From contig CM043950.1 of NCBI GenBank assembly GCA_014529385.2, forward strand, positions 68,164,435-68,228,434: a stretch of DNA of 64,000 bases, read 5' to 3'. Source of the stretch: Adiantum capillus-veneris (Eukaryota; Streptophyta; Polypodiopsida; Polypodiales; Pteridaceae). Positions 55,957 to 64,000 of this stretch are shown here, piece after piece (the first letter of the stretch is position 1; every line of letters begins with the position of its first letter). Under the pieces are notes generated by a model. The model was given only the letters and a program-made list of their open reading frames with translations, searched no databases and was not told the DNA's origin. The position numbers and the translations under genes are program-made.

Positions 55957-56604
55957 TTACAATGGTACTTGGCCAAAACCCATCATTTGTTTATGATCAT
56001 GAAACTCTTTGCTCACCTTTGGTAGAGGATGTTCTTTGAGGTTGTCACGATTTCTTTCATGGTTTACACAAACTGTGAGAAATTGGACAGCTCGTTTACC
56101 ATCTTTGCTACGTATCTTAGAATATGCTGAACCATCATCCATTACCTTTGTTTCCATCCGAACTCCCACAATGTAGGGTTGTCCAAGGATGAGATGATAT
56201 GAAGATGTATCCTGTACAAAGAAGTTTTGGTCAATCTTTACATCACCTATTGTTACCTTCACACCTGGACATGCTGCATACAGTTCACTGGATGAATTGT
56301 TTGCCACTTTTACCATCCATCCATGATCTGTGTCCATCGTCCATTTGCACTTGTTGTAGAGACTCTTTGACATTATGTTTATTTCTGAACCATGGTCAAT
56401 CAAGGCAACAAATGGCTCTTCAAGATCACCTACCTTGACCAAAGTTTCTGTAGTAGCCCTTGCCCAATGACTTCGTGAATAGTAACTCCTAGGAATATCT
56501 TCAACTTCTTCATCATCATTTGAGAAATGCACTTGCTTCACTCTCCCACTAGATTGGTAGCATCCTACCTCAGCTCCATCATCCTCCTTATTTTGCAGCT
56601 GCAT
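55957..56604 (-). pseudogene. pol: Outer Gypsy aspartic protease
   Basis: The retropepsin active site reads VALIDHGSEINIMS (D-H-G in place of D-T/S-G), with LILGQPYIVGV as the ILG strand. The upstream gag tail overlaps in another frame (frameshift near 56846). In that linker a 39-bp tandem duplication (about 56641-56718) repeats the segment ETLAEVSRP. Stops follow at 55957, before the RT linker. Confidence 0.88.
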
Positions 56605-56822
56605 CCCTTGTGTCTTCGAGGTCTCCCCTTCAACATGTGGACGAGAAACTTCAGCAAGGGTTTCCCCTTCAACCTGTGGACGAGAAACTTCAGCAAGGGT
56701 TTGCCTCTTCCTCTTGATAATGTCAATGATCTCCTCATGGAATTCACGCTTTGCAATGCCAAGAACTTATCCCAGAGTAAACTCAATTTTGTTATTCAAG
56801 ATCCTTTCCTCCAAGACTTTCT

Positions 56823-58414
56823 TTAAATCTGTAGAAACCTCAATATTAGATTGTAGTTATAAGTTGGGCCTTTTGTCTTACCTTTTGTTGGCTCTTTCTT
56901 CTTTCCTGTTGTAGACTCCTCCATGAGTACTTCAGGTGGAGACGCTCCTTGTGTTGAGGGTGTTTGGGAAGGCATTGAGTCGCTTCTTCCCCCACTTCTG
57001 GAAGCTCTTTTTGATGGTCCTTCATTAGCATTCTCACGTTTGCGCTTCTCTTCTACAATCGCCTCATTTTGTTGGCATTTTGTAATGTAGGCATGCACTG
57101 ACAATGAGTCCACTGGATCATTCCATCCCATTTCTAGACATATGCAATCACCTGCTTCATGTAGAATCTCTTTTGTAAGATTTCCCTTTTTAGCTAATTG
57201 CATGACATTTGGCCAAATTTGACCATGATGGTCACTCGCCTCTTCATCATTAAGGTGCTCAATTTTTACTCCATAAGTAGCTACCTCAACTGAAGAGTTG
57301 GCACGGTTAGTTGCCATATCTTCAACTAAGGTTTGCATTCCCGCCTTCCCAAAGTTAGTTCTCAAGGGTAGACCTGTCTCTCTTAAGTGTATTTTACCAT
57401 CCTTAAAAAAGACAAAATCTTTTGAGAAATCATCACTAAAATCATCACAATCCCTTCTTACATGGTCTGTACTATCACACCAAATACATATATTAACAAA
57501 CCCTTCTTTGAGCTGCTGTCTTTTCCTAGGAAGTGGCCCTGATGGTTGGCCTTTTTCTTCAAGCTTTGCAAGCTTCACCTTCAAGTCACGCATTCCCTTC
57601 ACAAGCTCATCTAGCATGGACTCATCAAAATTAGGAGCGATATAAGTAGGCTTTACCATTTTGTCAGAAGTTGAGGTGGAAGGACTTGTAGTGTTTACTA
57701 CCATCTTGTCCCTTCTTCTTTGTCGTTTGGAAAGTAGTGAGACAGCACCTTCAACCTCATTCCAGTCGGTCTTTAGTCCTTACTCAACATCTTTATCTTC
57801 AAGAAGAAGCTCCAAATTTTCTTGAAACTCTTTACCTGCAGCTTGTAAGAAAAGATCTGCATCTAGTGTGGCCCTTTCTATCCTTGTGAGTTGTGCATAG
57901 CGCCGCTCAAATTCCCTAAGTAGTTCTGTTATATATAGTCCTTGCTTTGGCTTGACTACCCATTCTAAGAATGTCCTTTTGGTCACTCTCTCCGAGTCCT
58001 CCATGAAATATTCCTTCTTTAAAGCTACTTTGAGTTCTTCCCAATTTCTCCCATGCCCATCTTTAATTGCCCTAACATGCTCCCTAATTTCTGGAGCAAC
58101 AACTAGCTCAAAGCTTTGAATCATCTCACCTTCTCACGCGCGATGCAGCTCCATCTCCTTCACATACTCATGTAAGTACTTGGTTACATCTTTGCCATTG
58201 AATTGATCAATTCTATTGACGACCGCTTGTATGGCCTTCATTGCTGAAATCTCCCTTCTTTCAATGGCATGTTGTTGTTGCATGAACATTGCAAATGCTT
58301 GAAACATTTGCATTGTTGATGGGTCAAAATGCATACCCTGTTGCTCAACATGATCACCTATGGTTACCCACAAATTCTCACCCTGACAGGTTCGCGTCGG
58401 GTTCACCAAAAATA
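56823..58414 (-). pseudogene. gag: Outer Gypsy gag, two in-frame stops
   Basis: One frame runs from the LTR edge to 56823, with TGA at 58134-58136 and TAA at 57780-57782. Capsid-like features: MHFDPSTMQMFQAFAMFMQQ, RIDQFNGKDVTKYLHEYVKE, FLEWVVKPKQGLYITELLRE, FERRYAQLT. After the second stop there is a single knuckle-like CIWCDSTDHVRRDC (C-x2-C-x4-H-x4-C) and a basic tail (SKRASRSGGRSD, KGKTKGPTYN). The natural start is likely the ATG near 58334. Downstream, the reading continues one frame over to the protease. Confidence 0.85.
58389..58408 (-). promoter_or_regulatory. Candidate primer-binding site of the outer Gypsy
   Basis: The minus strand reads TGGTGAACCCGACGCGAACC, starting six bases inside the 5' LTR. 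TGG start, GC-rich and correctly placed. The primer tRNA was not identified. Confidence 0.65.
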
Positions 58415-58598
58415 TGTCAAAAAGTAGGCGGTCTTGCCAGGAAGGCACCGGGCCTCTTGCTGTGAGAGTTTGTGAGGAAGCTCAAGGGTTATGAGAAAGA
58501 GCTAAGATGTAGATAACATAGCTTCTAGAGCTAAAGAAGAAATGTAGCCAAAAAAGCCGTTCACTTTTCCTTACAAACACACACGTGATGGAGAGAAC

Positions 58599-58826
58599 TC
58601 ATGAAAGATAGTCAGAACAAAACACAAATAAGGATACATCGAAATTAAGATCATATCGTATCATGGGTAGGATAAAAGGATTAATGGATGAGTTAATGAT
58701 ATTTAATCTTTGTTGTCCAAATAAGCTGCGGATTGCTCTTTGGAACTGTAGCTTTGTGCTTACTATAATGCATATGTTTTGTCTAGCGATTGGGATTAGT
58801 TGTGAGTACAAATCCTCTTGATTCAT
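58599..58826 (-). CDS. Small ORF B (75 aa), in the 5' LTR of the outer Gypsy
   Basis: Same as 41832-42044 apart from a few substitutions, but after DVSLFVF the frame shifts and ends in CSDYLS, five residues longer. The hydrophobic DV-x-IF-x-L end found in all other copies is therefore altered. This is the copy nearest the element promoter. Confidence 0.6.
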   Translation of the reverse strand: MNQEDLYSQLIPIARQNICIIVSTKLQFQRAIRSLFGQQRLNIINSSINPFILPMIRYDLNFDVSLFVFCSDYLS

Positions 58827-59047
58827 AATAAAATAACCACATTCACATCAAAAGAGAAGTCATAGTCAATAATAAGTAGTATGATGGGATCTAGTGAGAG
58901 AAGTATTTCGTTGAGCCTTTCAGGACCAAATAGAAACACTATGCGTTGCTGAAAGTGAATCTTTCGACTAATCCAAATGTTGACCCTAATAGATTGCACT
59001 CAATGGAATTGAAAGAAATTACCTCTATGTGGATTATGGCTATTCAT
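58823..59047 (-). pseudogene. Small ORF A with a premature stop, in the 5' LTR of the outer Gypsy
   Basis: Starts MNSHNPHRGNFFQFH, then TGA, where the other LTR has TCA (Ser). The rest of the frame continues in register to the ATGA junction with ORF B, with one extra codon restoring the isoleucine missing at 42041-42262. So only the 3' LTR copy of ORF A is intact. Confidence 0.75.
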
Positions 59048-59836
59048 CAATGATATACCTAGTATGTTCAAAGATAAAGGTGTAAAAGAGGTGAAAGCAG
59101 AAGAAGAAGAGAGCTTCTCTCCCAAGCCCTATTGTTGCCCTTAGGCAATAAGGATACTGCGGGGAGAGAAGTACCTGTAGCAAGGAGATTCTAGAGTTTC
59201 TGGAAGAGAATGAGAACCTTAAGAGAGAGAGATGCTTGTGGAAGATGAAGATATGGTTACTAACCTTGTGCTCATAATTGTTTCCCGCAAGAAGGTTGTA
59301 CTCATTACATTGACAAGGTTGCTGCTTGAATACCTTCCAATGAAACAATTAGGACACAACAAGAGAGATCAAAGGGGAAGTAATATAGAATTATAGATAG
59401 ATCTAAGAGTGGTATTAAAGATAGATAATGAGAGATAGAGATAGATTTAGAGACAAGTATTGGACTAGATATGCAAATGAAAGTAAAACTAGCAACATAT
59501 ATCTTACATGAGAGCAATCGCCACAACCTTAATGGAGAGAGAAGATGAGGCAAGACTTCAGCCTTTCTTCAAGAGAAAGTGTGGCACTAAGATGAGTGTG
59601 TCACTATGGAATTGAGCTATTCTCACTCACTCATAACTTGCCCCAATGAAGAGAAGGTTTCCTTTTTTATAGGTGAGGGAGCCATGTTTTATATAATCAC
59701 TTGATTAGGCTAAAGAGTTAGCCCAAATCAAATGTTCTTTGGATTTTTCTTAAAATGGGCAATATTAGGACTCAAAATATCATGAAATTCAACATCTTTG
59801 GTCGTTGAGGCTCCATGTGGGTGTCACAGCACGACA

Positions 59837-59929
59837 TTGTCTTCAGTGATGAACGAGCTTGGGAGCCTTCAAGACCACTTGTACAATGTACAAAAAAGAT
59901 TTGGAGACTCTATTGGTGATATTGGTGAA
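59837..59929. other. Right flank of the outer Gypsy
   Basis: Short unique stretch directly after the LTR end. It begins TTGTCTTCAG and does not match the left flank ACCGT. No feature recognised. Confidence 0.4.
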
Positions 59930-60330
59930 TTCCACCACCACGGAATGAAGTATCCATCGAGAAATCGTAAAACCCAACTACTTTTGACAAGTTTCAATAG
60001 GTTTCCACGAATGTATTGGTGGTTTTAACCACTATATTGAGGGTTTCCACCATTCTCTTGGTGGTTTCAACCACTATGTTGGTGAATTCCACCACCACAA
60101 AATGAAGTACCCACCGAGAAAAATCTTAAAACCTAGCTACTTTTGACCAGTTTTAATAGGTTTCCACCACTATATTGGTGGTTTCAACCACTATTTTTGA
60201 GGTTTCCTCCATTGTATTTGTGGTCTCAAATGATGTATTGGTGGTTTCAACCAACTAGGACTAAGGTACCCAATAAGAAATCTTAGAAACCAGCAACTTT
60301 TTACTAGTTTCAATAGGTCTCTACCAAGTC
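59930..60330. repeat. Tandem repeat, ~156 bp period, about 2.6 copies
   Basis: The block AATGAAGTA-Y-CCA-Y-CGAGAAA, then AAAACC-x-A-x-CTACTTTTGAC, then GGTTTCCACCA recurs at about 59935, 60091 and, more diverged, 60249. Inside each unit TTGGTGGTTTCAACCACTAT forms an imperfect palindrome (GGTGGTTT/AACCACT). Confidence 0.75.
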
Positions 60331-60700
60331 AATGGTTTTCATGATTCCTTTATTGGTTTTAAGTGCATCCAATTTTGGTTTTTAGTGGGTCTACTTGTGC
60401 TTTCTACTCATCTCAGGTGTATGGTTTCTACCACTTTCCATTTTCTTTCAAGAAGTTCATAATGATTCCTTTCAGCAATTGGGTTCCTACCGTGTTCAAA
60501 ATGGTTTCTATTGGTGCCTACCATTGCACTATTAGAAACAATGTCCTGGTATGGTTCCTAGACTAGTTTCTACCAAGTCATTTGTTTTCACCCTTGCCTT
60601 ATTGCTTTATAGTGCAGGCAAATATGGTTTCTAGTAGGCCTACTAGTGCTTTCTACTTATCCCAAGCTTATGGTTTATCATTCCAATGATCATTTCTATT
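60331..60700. repeat. GGTTTCTACC-word-rich segment, partner of 38880-39330
   Basis: Shares CCATTTTCTTTCAAGAA, ATGGTTTCTATTGGT, CTACCATTG and TAGACTAGTTTCTACCA with the segment at about 38998-39180, in the same orientation. No coding signal. Confidence 0.6.
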
Positions 60701-60890
60701 GATAGCCATTTTTCGGCTCTCCATAATTACCATAGTAAGTTACTCCACCCTACCAAATTCACCCAAACGCTATGGCTATCCCTACCATTTCACTGTATAT
60801 AGGTGCGTGTGAGTTAGGGGACTTTTCCCATATCTCCTTACTGAAATAAAAAACCCTCAATTAGCTAGGCATTGGGCTAGTTGAGCCAAA

Positions 60891-60914
60891 TATATATATA
60901 TATATATATATATA
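60891..60914. repeat. (TA)n microsatellite
   Basis: Twelve TA units read directly. Confidence 0.95.
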
Positions 60915-62400
60915 AGTATATTATGGCCCATGCGTATGTAAATATTTCTTTGTATATAGGGCCTAAATAAAAGATTTTTTTCATAATTATTTTGGTATTT
61001 ATTTAAATATTTCTACCTAGGTGTGTGTTATTTATGCTCTGTACATTGCGTCACCATTACCACAATTTTTCTTACCATTCTTCATACTCTTTATTCCATA
61101 TAGAAATATTTTCATGTAAGCTTCTCTTATATTTGGTGTAACTCCACCCCAACAAAAATCCAAAAAAACTAGTTTTATTTATGTGTATATTTTTTCACTA
61201 TTGTGATTTTTCCCTTCCTACATCTATTTTGTTTTTTTTCTAAAAAATTAAAACACCAAAAATATTTATCTTTTTATGGTAGCCTCATAATGAGAGAGAT
61301 TTCTTTTGAACCCTTTATATTTTTTCCACTTACATTATTTATATTTGACATGTACATATTTTTTAGACCCCTCAATATTTGATTTTCTTAGTTGTACTAT
61401 TCACTTATATCATAATCTCAACAATATCTTCAATTATAGACCTACCAAATAAGGTCAAGGGTAGGTGGCATGCATACATGCACTATGGAGGGCTCACTCT
61501 TGGAGGTATTCAAAAGAATCATCCAAAGAAGGACCCCACAAGGACTTTGTGCAATGGACAAAAACAGTCGGTTTTGCTGAATTTTTAAAGTTCACTTGCT
61601 CTCCGAATTTGAAAAGGTGATACAAACACAAGTTGTAGCTCGTGGGCTGAACTTTTGCCTCAACTTTTTTCATATTTTTTTGAGCTACGAGCTGTGAGCT
61701 ATGATTTTATTAGTGGACCCCGGTTTTCCCATGCTATGCAGCCACACTCTCTCTTCCACTTTATCATTTTCCTCTTTCACACACACTTCTCCACTCATCA
61801 TCCCTACCTCTCTCACCACTCCTCTCTGCACCCTACTCACCTTCTCCTCAACCTTGAAGAATAAGAGAAACCATGGTGAACTCATACCTCCCACACACAA
61901 TTCCATTCCAAAATTGACCACCTAGTCTCATTTTTCCTCTTCCAAATTACCCATATCTTTCAAAAAAACCACAAAATTCAGCCTCAAAGACAGCATCATG
62001 ATGGTTGATTACTCAGCTTCAATTACCTTGTCTCTCAAGGAAGGTCAAGAGTGGAGAAAAAATGTACCGTCAAAGCTAGTGGACCGTCAACAAGCGTCAA
62101 AATTGGCCCTACTCAAGACACTTGGAGCATCAACCTTGTAAGAAATCCACCTTTTCTTACCTCTTAAGAGTTTTTCTTCCTTATTTGTATCCTACATGGA
62201 TACTCCCATTGTAAATATCCAATTCCATTTGTAAATTAATACTAACTCTACTAACACTAACCCACTATGAAAAGTCCTATCACCTCCATTTCTCTCCTCT
62301 CTCTTTTCCCACCAACTTCTTGATAATTCCAAGCAAAAGAAACTAGATAAATTGCTGAAAATCTAACCCAACCATGGTTAGAGGAGTAACCCTAGCCTTC
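60915..62400. other. AT-rich spacer and presumed upstream LTR sequence
   Basis: No gene is seen. Short open frames at 61655-61925 are Ser/Thr/Pro/His-rich and without motif. Part of this may be the U3 region of the Gypsy LTR that ends at 63313, but with no second LTR in view its left edge cannot be fixed. Confidence 0.4.
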
Positions 62401-62407
62401 AAAATTG

Positions 62408-62419
62408 CTATAAAAGGAG
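62408..62419 (+). promoter_or_regulatory. TATA box of the locus 4 Gypsy LTR
   Basis: GCTATAAAAGGAGGG, followed by a leader of about 970 bases before the small ORFs. The same TATAAAAGGAGG core occurs in the Copia LTR. Confidence 0.65.
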
Positions 62420-63073
62420 GGTGTAGCTAGCACAAAAGGGGGAGCCATAAGCAAGAGCACTATGCTATAGCTTGAGAAGCCAAGCTCAACCTCTCTAGAA
62501 GGAGCTCTTGAGTGGAAGCTCATTGTCTTATGCATGTGCATGTGTTGTAATAGGGGATTAGCAAGGGAACTCTATGCCATTGTAAGAGAGAGAGTGATCA
62601 TTCAATTGAGAGTAGGAAATCTATCATTTCTCCTACTAGTGTAAGCCCAACATTCGCTGAATCAAGGAGGGTGGATTTGGACTAAGCTTGGATACTTTGT
62701 CTCCCTTCCAACGTGAAGTAATGGACAACAATGATGCGTAAGTGTCTTGGTGTTTTTTGTTAAGTTCTTCATAGCTTGTCTCTGGTGTTGTCATCAATCT
62801 AGCCATAAATCCCACATACTGTAAGAGGGCGACAGGGTGGAGAGGACTCCCCTGGCCTTAAGACAGTGATTGGGGTGGCTTTTCTTGTGATGTGTTGTGG
62901 TGAAATTTACGCAAGCTATGTTGAACAAATACTAATCTCACTTTGATTTGTCATGATAGATTTGTAAGAAGGTATTAATGCAACAAGCACCCCCTCCCCC
63001 TTTCTCTCTCTTTCTTACATATATAATTGTGTTTGCTTGATCATTGCCGATACGTTTCAAAGCAGCCCGAGCA

Positions 63074-63076
<3 letters not shown>

Positions 63077-63139
<63 letters not shown>
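63077..63139. repeat. (TC)n microsatellite, ~31 units
   Basis: Uninterrupted TC run, inside the presumed transcribed part of the LTR, so the RNA would carry a long (UC)n. Confidence 0.95.
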
Positions 63140-63142
<3 letters not shown>

Positions 63143-63316
63143 GCGTCCTAGTTCGCATCCAAAACTAGGTGGTGCCCCAAATTTGTGTAGGGTTAGGTTG
63201 CGGGTTTGTGTGTGTGTTTGTTGTCTTTCCAACCCCAACCCAATTGAGCAGCACGGGAGCCTTGAAGGGTGTCTAGAGGTTGCTCTTCTTGTTGCCCGCC
63301 CCAGACCGCCTCAAAT

Positions 63317-63330
63317 TGGTGCCCCCACGG
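63317..63330 (+). promoter_or_regulatory. Candidate primer-binding site, locus 4 element
   Basis: TGGTGCCCCCACGG, three bases after the presumed LTR end. It matches the minus-strand site at 5892-5908 over TGGTGCCCCCAC. The primer tRNA was not identified. Confidence 0.55.
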
Positions 63331-63387
63331 AGGAAGGCTTGTGTATTTTTGTGTAGAATCAACTTTTAGCATAGTCAAGTAGTTTGC

Positions 63388-63600
63388 ATGAATCACGAAA
63401 ATTTGTATGATCCCTTCATTCCCATTGCAAGGCAAAAGGTACACATAATTGTTAGTACTAAGTTGCAATTTCAACGTGTCATTCGTAGAATTTTAGGTCC
63501 TCTTAGGTTGGCCGAGATAAACGCTTCAGTAAATCCTTTTATTTTTCCTCTCATTAGGTACGACCTTAGTTTGGACGTCTATATTTTTGTTTTGTTTTAA
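63388..63600 (+). CDS. Small leader ORF B (70 aa), locus 4
   Basis: Unrecognised protein starting MNHENLYDPFIPIARQKVHI and ending DVYIFVLF, with STKLQFQRVIRRILG, NPFIFPLIRYDL. Versus 5348-5560 it keeps roughly 60% of residues by eye while DNA differs widely at third codon positions. Here B comes first and A follows after 21 bases, the reverse of the other loci. It starts about 57 bases after the primer site. Confidence 0.72.
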   Translation: MNHENLYDPFIPIARQKVHIIVSTKLQFQRVIRRILGPLRLAEINASVNPFIFPLIRYDLSLDVYIFVLF

Positions 63601-63621
63601 GCATTAGGTCATGCATAGACC

Positions 63622-63840
63622 ATGGATAATGGCCCAGGAATAGAGGTTTTCCCCTTCCATTTCACTCCACACATTAGAATAAACATTGCAATTAGTAGGA
63701 AAATCCATTTTCAACAACGTATGGTGTTCATGTTTGGTGCCCAAAGAGTAGGAGAAATTCTCGCATCACCAAACCCTGTCATCCTACCTCTTATTGATTA
63801 TCATAGGTCGTTTGATGTGAATATCTTTATTTTGTTGTAG
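63622..63840 (+). CDS. Small leader ORF A (72 aa), locus 4
   Basis: Starts MDNGPGIEVFPFHFTPHIRI; core KIHFQQRMVFMFGAQRV-x-EIL, SPNPVILPLIDY; end DVNIFILL. Best matches are 5644-5859 and 42041-42262. It sits between ORF B and gag (85-base gap to the gag ATG). Confidence 0.72.
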   Translation: MDNGPGIEVFPFHFTPHIRINIAISRKIHFQQRMVFMFGAQRVGEILASPNPVILPLIDYHRSFDVNIFILL

Positions 63841-63925
63841 AATAGATTGCAAGCTAGAAAACATTATTGTGTAAATCTTTTTAAGAAAGAAAAAAAAAAA
63901 CGGGTGTCACTTTGAAATCAATTCA

Positions 63926-64000
63926 ATGGAAAGCCAACGCCAAATGTCTGGGTATCCTCTTTTCTTTGGAGAGCCTGGAGAGGATGCAGAATTATTTTTA
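63926..64000 (+). CDS. gag: Gypsy gag start, cut by the window edge
   Basis: 25 codons are visible: after MESQRQMSGYP comes LFFGEPGEDAELFL, which aligns with TFYARSGEDAQEFLDNLE in gag of locus 1. This confirms that the B-A pair precedes gag in this element. Confidence 0.7.
   Translation, partial: MESQRQMSGYPLFFGEPGEDAELFL

Larger units (their letters stand above)
41635..59836 (-). mobile_element. Outer Ty3/Gypsy retrotransposon, ~9.6 kb without the nested insertion
   Basis: LTRs at 41635-43802 and 58415-59836 start TGTCAAAAAGTAGGCGG and end CACAGCACGACA on the plus strand. The right LTR lacks about 765 bases present in the left. A primer site (58389-58408) and a polypurine tract (43803-43814) set minus-strand reading. 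The order gag, protease, RT, RNase H, integrase is Gypsy-type. All coding parts carry stops or shifts. The integrase C-terminal frame is split by the nested Gypsy 44039-52599. Flanks (ACCGT left, TTGTC right) do not match, so the target duplication is lost or the ends come from different insertions. Both LTRs contain the ORF A/B pair. Confidence 0.9.
58415..59836 (-). repeat. 5' LTR of the outer Gypsy (1422 bp, internally deleted)
   Basis: Aligns with 41635-43024, then jumps to the terminal 14 bases (GTCACAGCACGACA). The loss corresponds to 43025-43788 of the other LTR. It contains a TATA-like motif on the minus strand (TATAAAAAAGG, 59662-59672), ORF A with a nonsense codon, and ORF B. On a transcript from this TATA box, A and B would precede gag. 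Confidence 0.9.
62401..63313 (+). mobile_element. 5' LTR, promoter to end, of the locus 4 Gypsy element (left edge unknown)
   Basis: The right end is set at CGCCTCA (63307-63313), followed by AAT and the primer site, matching the locus 1 end CGCCCTCA. The TATA box is about 900 bases before the LTR end, a spacing close to that in locus 1. The (TC)n tract and the shared GGTGGTGCCCCAA block (63168-63180) lie inside it. Confidence 0.45.

Noticed and set aside
1-64000. tRNA or rRNA genes
   Set aside because: Read for tRNA TTCRANNC boxes and rRNA-like blocks. The only tRNA-related sequences noticed are primer-binding sites.

Overview
The window looks like intergenic chromatin from the nucleus of a land plant with a large, repeat-packed genome. 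It holds Ty3/Gypsy and Ty1/Copia LTR retrotransposons, and the Copia element has the plant-type initiator-tRNA-Met primer site. There is no dense gene set and no bacterial-style operon, and microsatellites and AT-rich spacers are frequent. I saw no tRNA, rRNA or CRISPR feature. The species cannot be named from this sequence.

Layout. 1-9.3 kb: microsatellites; a dispersed LTR-like repeat (R1, copy A); a truncated minus-strand Gypsy element with 5' LTR, primer site, two small leader ORFs and gag. 9.3-20.6 kb: a complete-ended 11.3 kb minus-strand LTR element (TSD CTCTC, tRNA-Asp-like primer site). It has gag/protease-like remains but no visible reverse transcriptase, and it hosts a foldback element and a solo Copia LTR. 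It sits inside R1 copy B. 20.6-27.5 kb: the rest of R1 copy B, a Gypsy RNase H scrap, and a decayed RT-like (possibly Penelope-like) coding region. 27.7-38.8 kb: a broken plus-strand gene of an uncharacterised family (SDG..QFK and GHGKG motifs), separated by a ~410-440 bp tandem array and a second foldback element and split by a Copia element (32265-37661). 39.8-41.6 kb: remains of an FCP1/NIF-type phosphatase-like gene. 41.6-59.8 kb: a minus-strand Gypsy element whose integrase reading frame is split by a second Gypsy (44039-52599, TSD CTTCT). 59.9-64 kb: a 156-bp tandem repeat, AT-rich spacer, then the start of another plus-strand Gypsy element.

Most notable: four loci carry a pair of related ~70-residue ORFs (called A and B here). 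They lie in the leader ahead of gag in two elements, and inside both LTRs of a third. A and B are paralogous to each other and conserved at protein level between copies whose DNA has diverged, mainly at synonymous positions. Their order is A-B in three loci and B-A in the fourth, and in one they overlap as ATGA. I do not recognise the family; it is the best candidate here for an undescribed retroelement-encoded system.

Most coding regions are pseudogenes. The two nested Gypsy elements and the Copia element carry in-frame stops, frameshifts and lost integrase catalytic residues. Several changes fit C-to-T decay at methylated CAG/CTG or CG sites.
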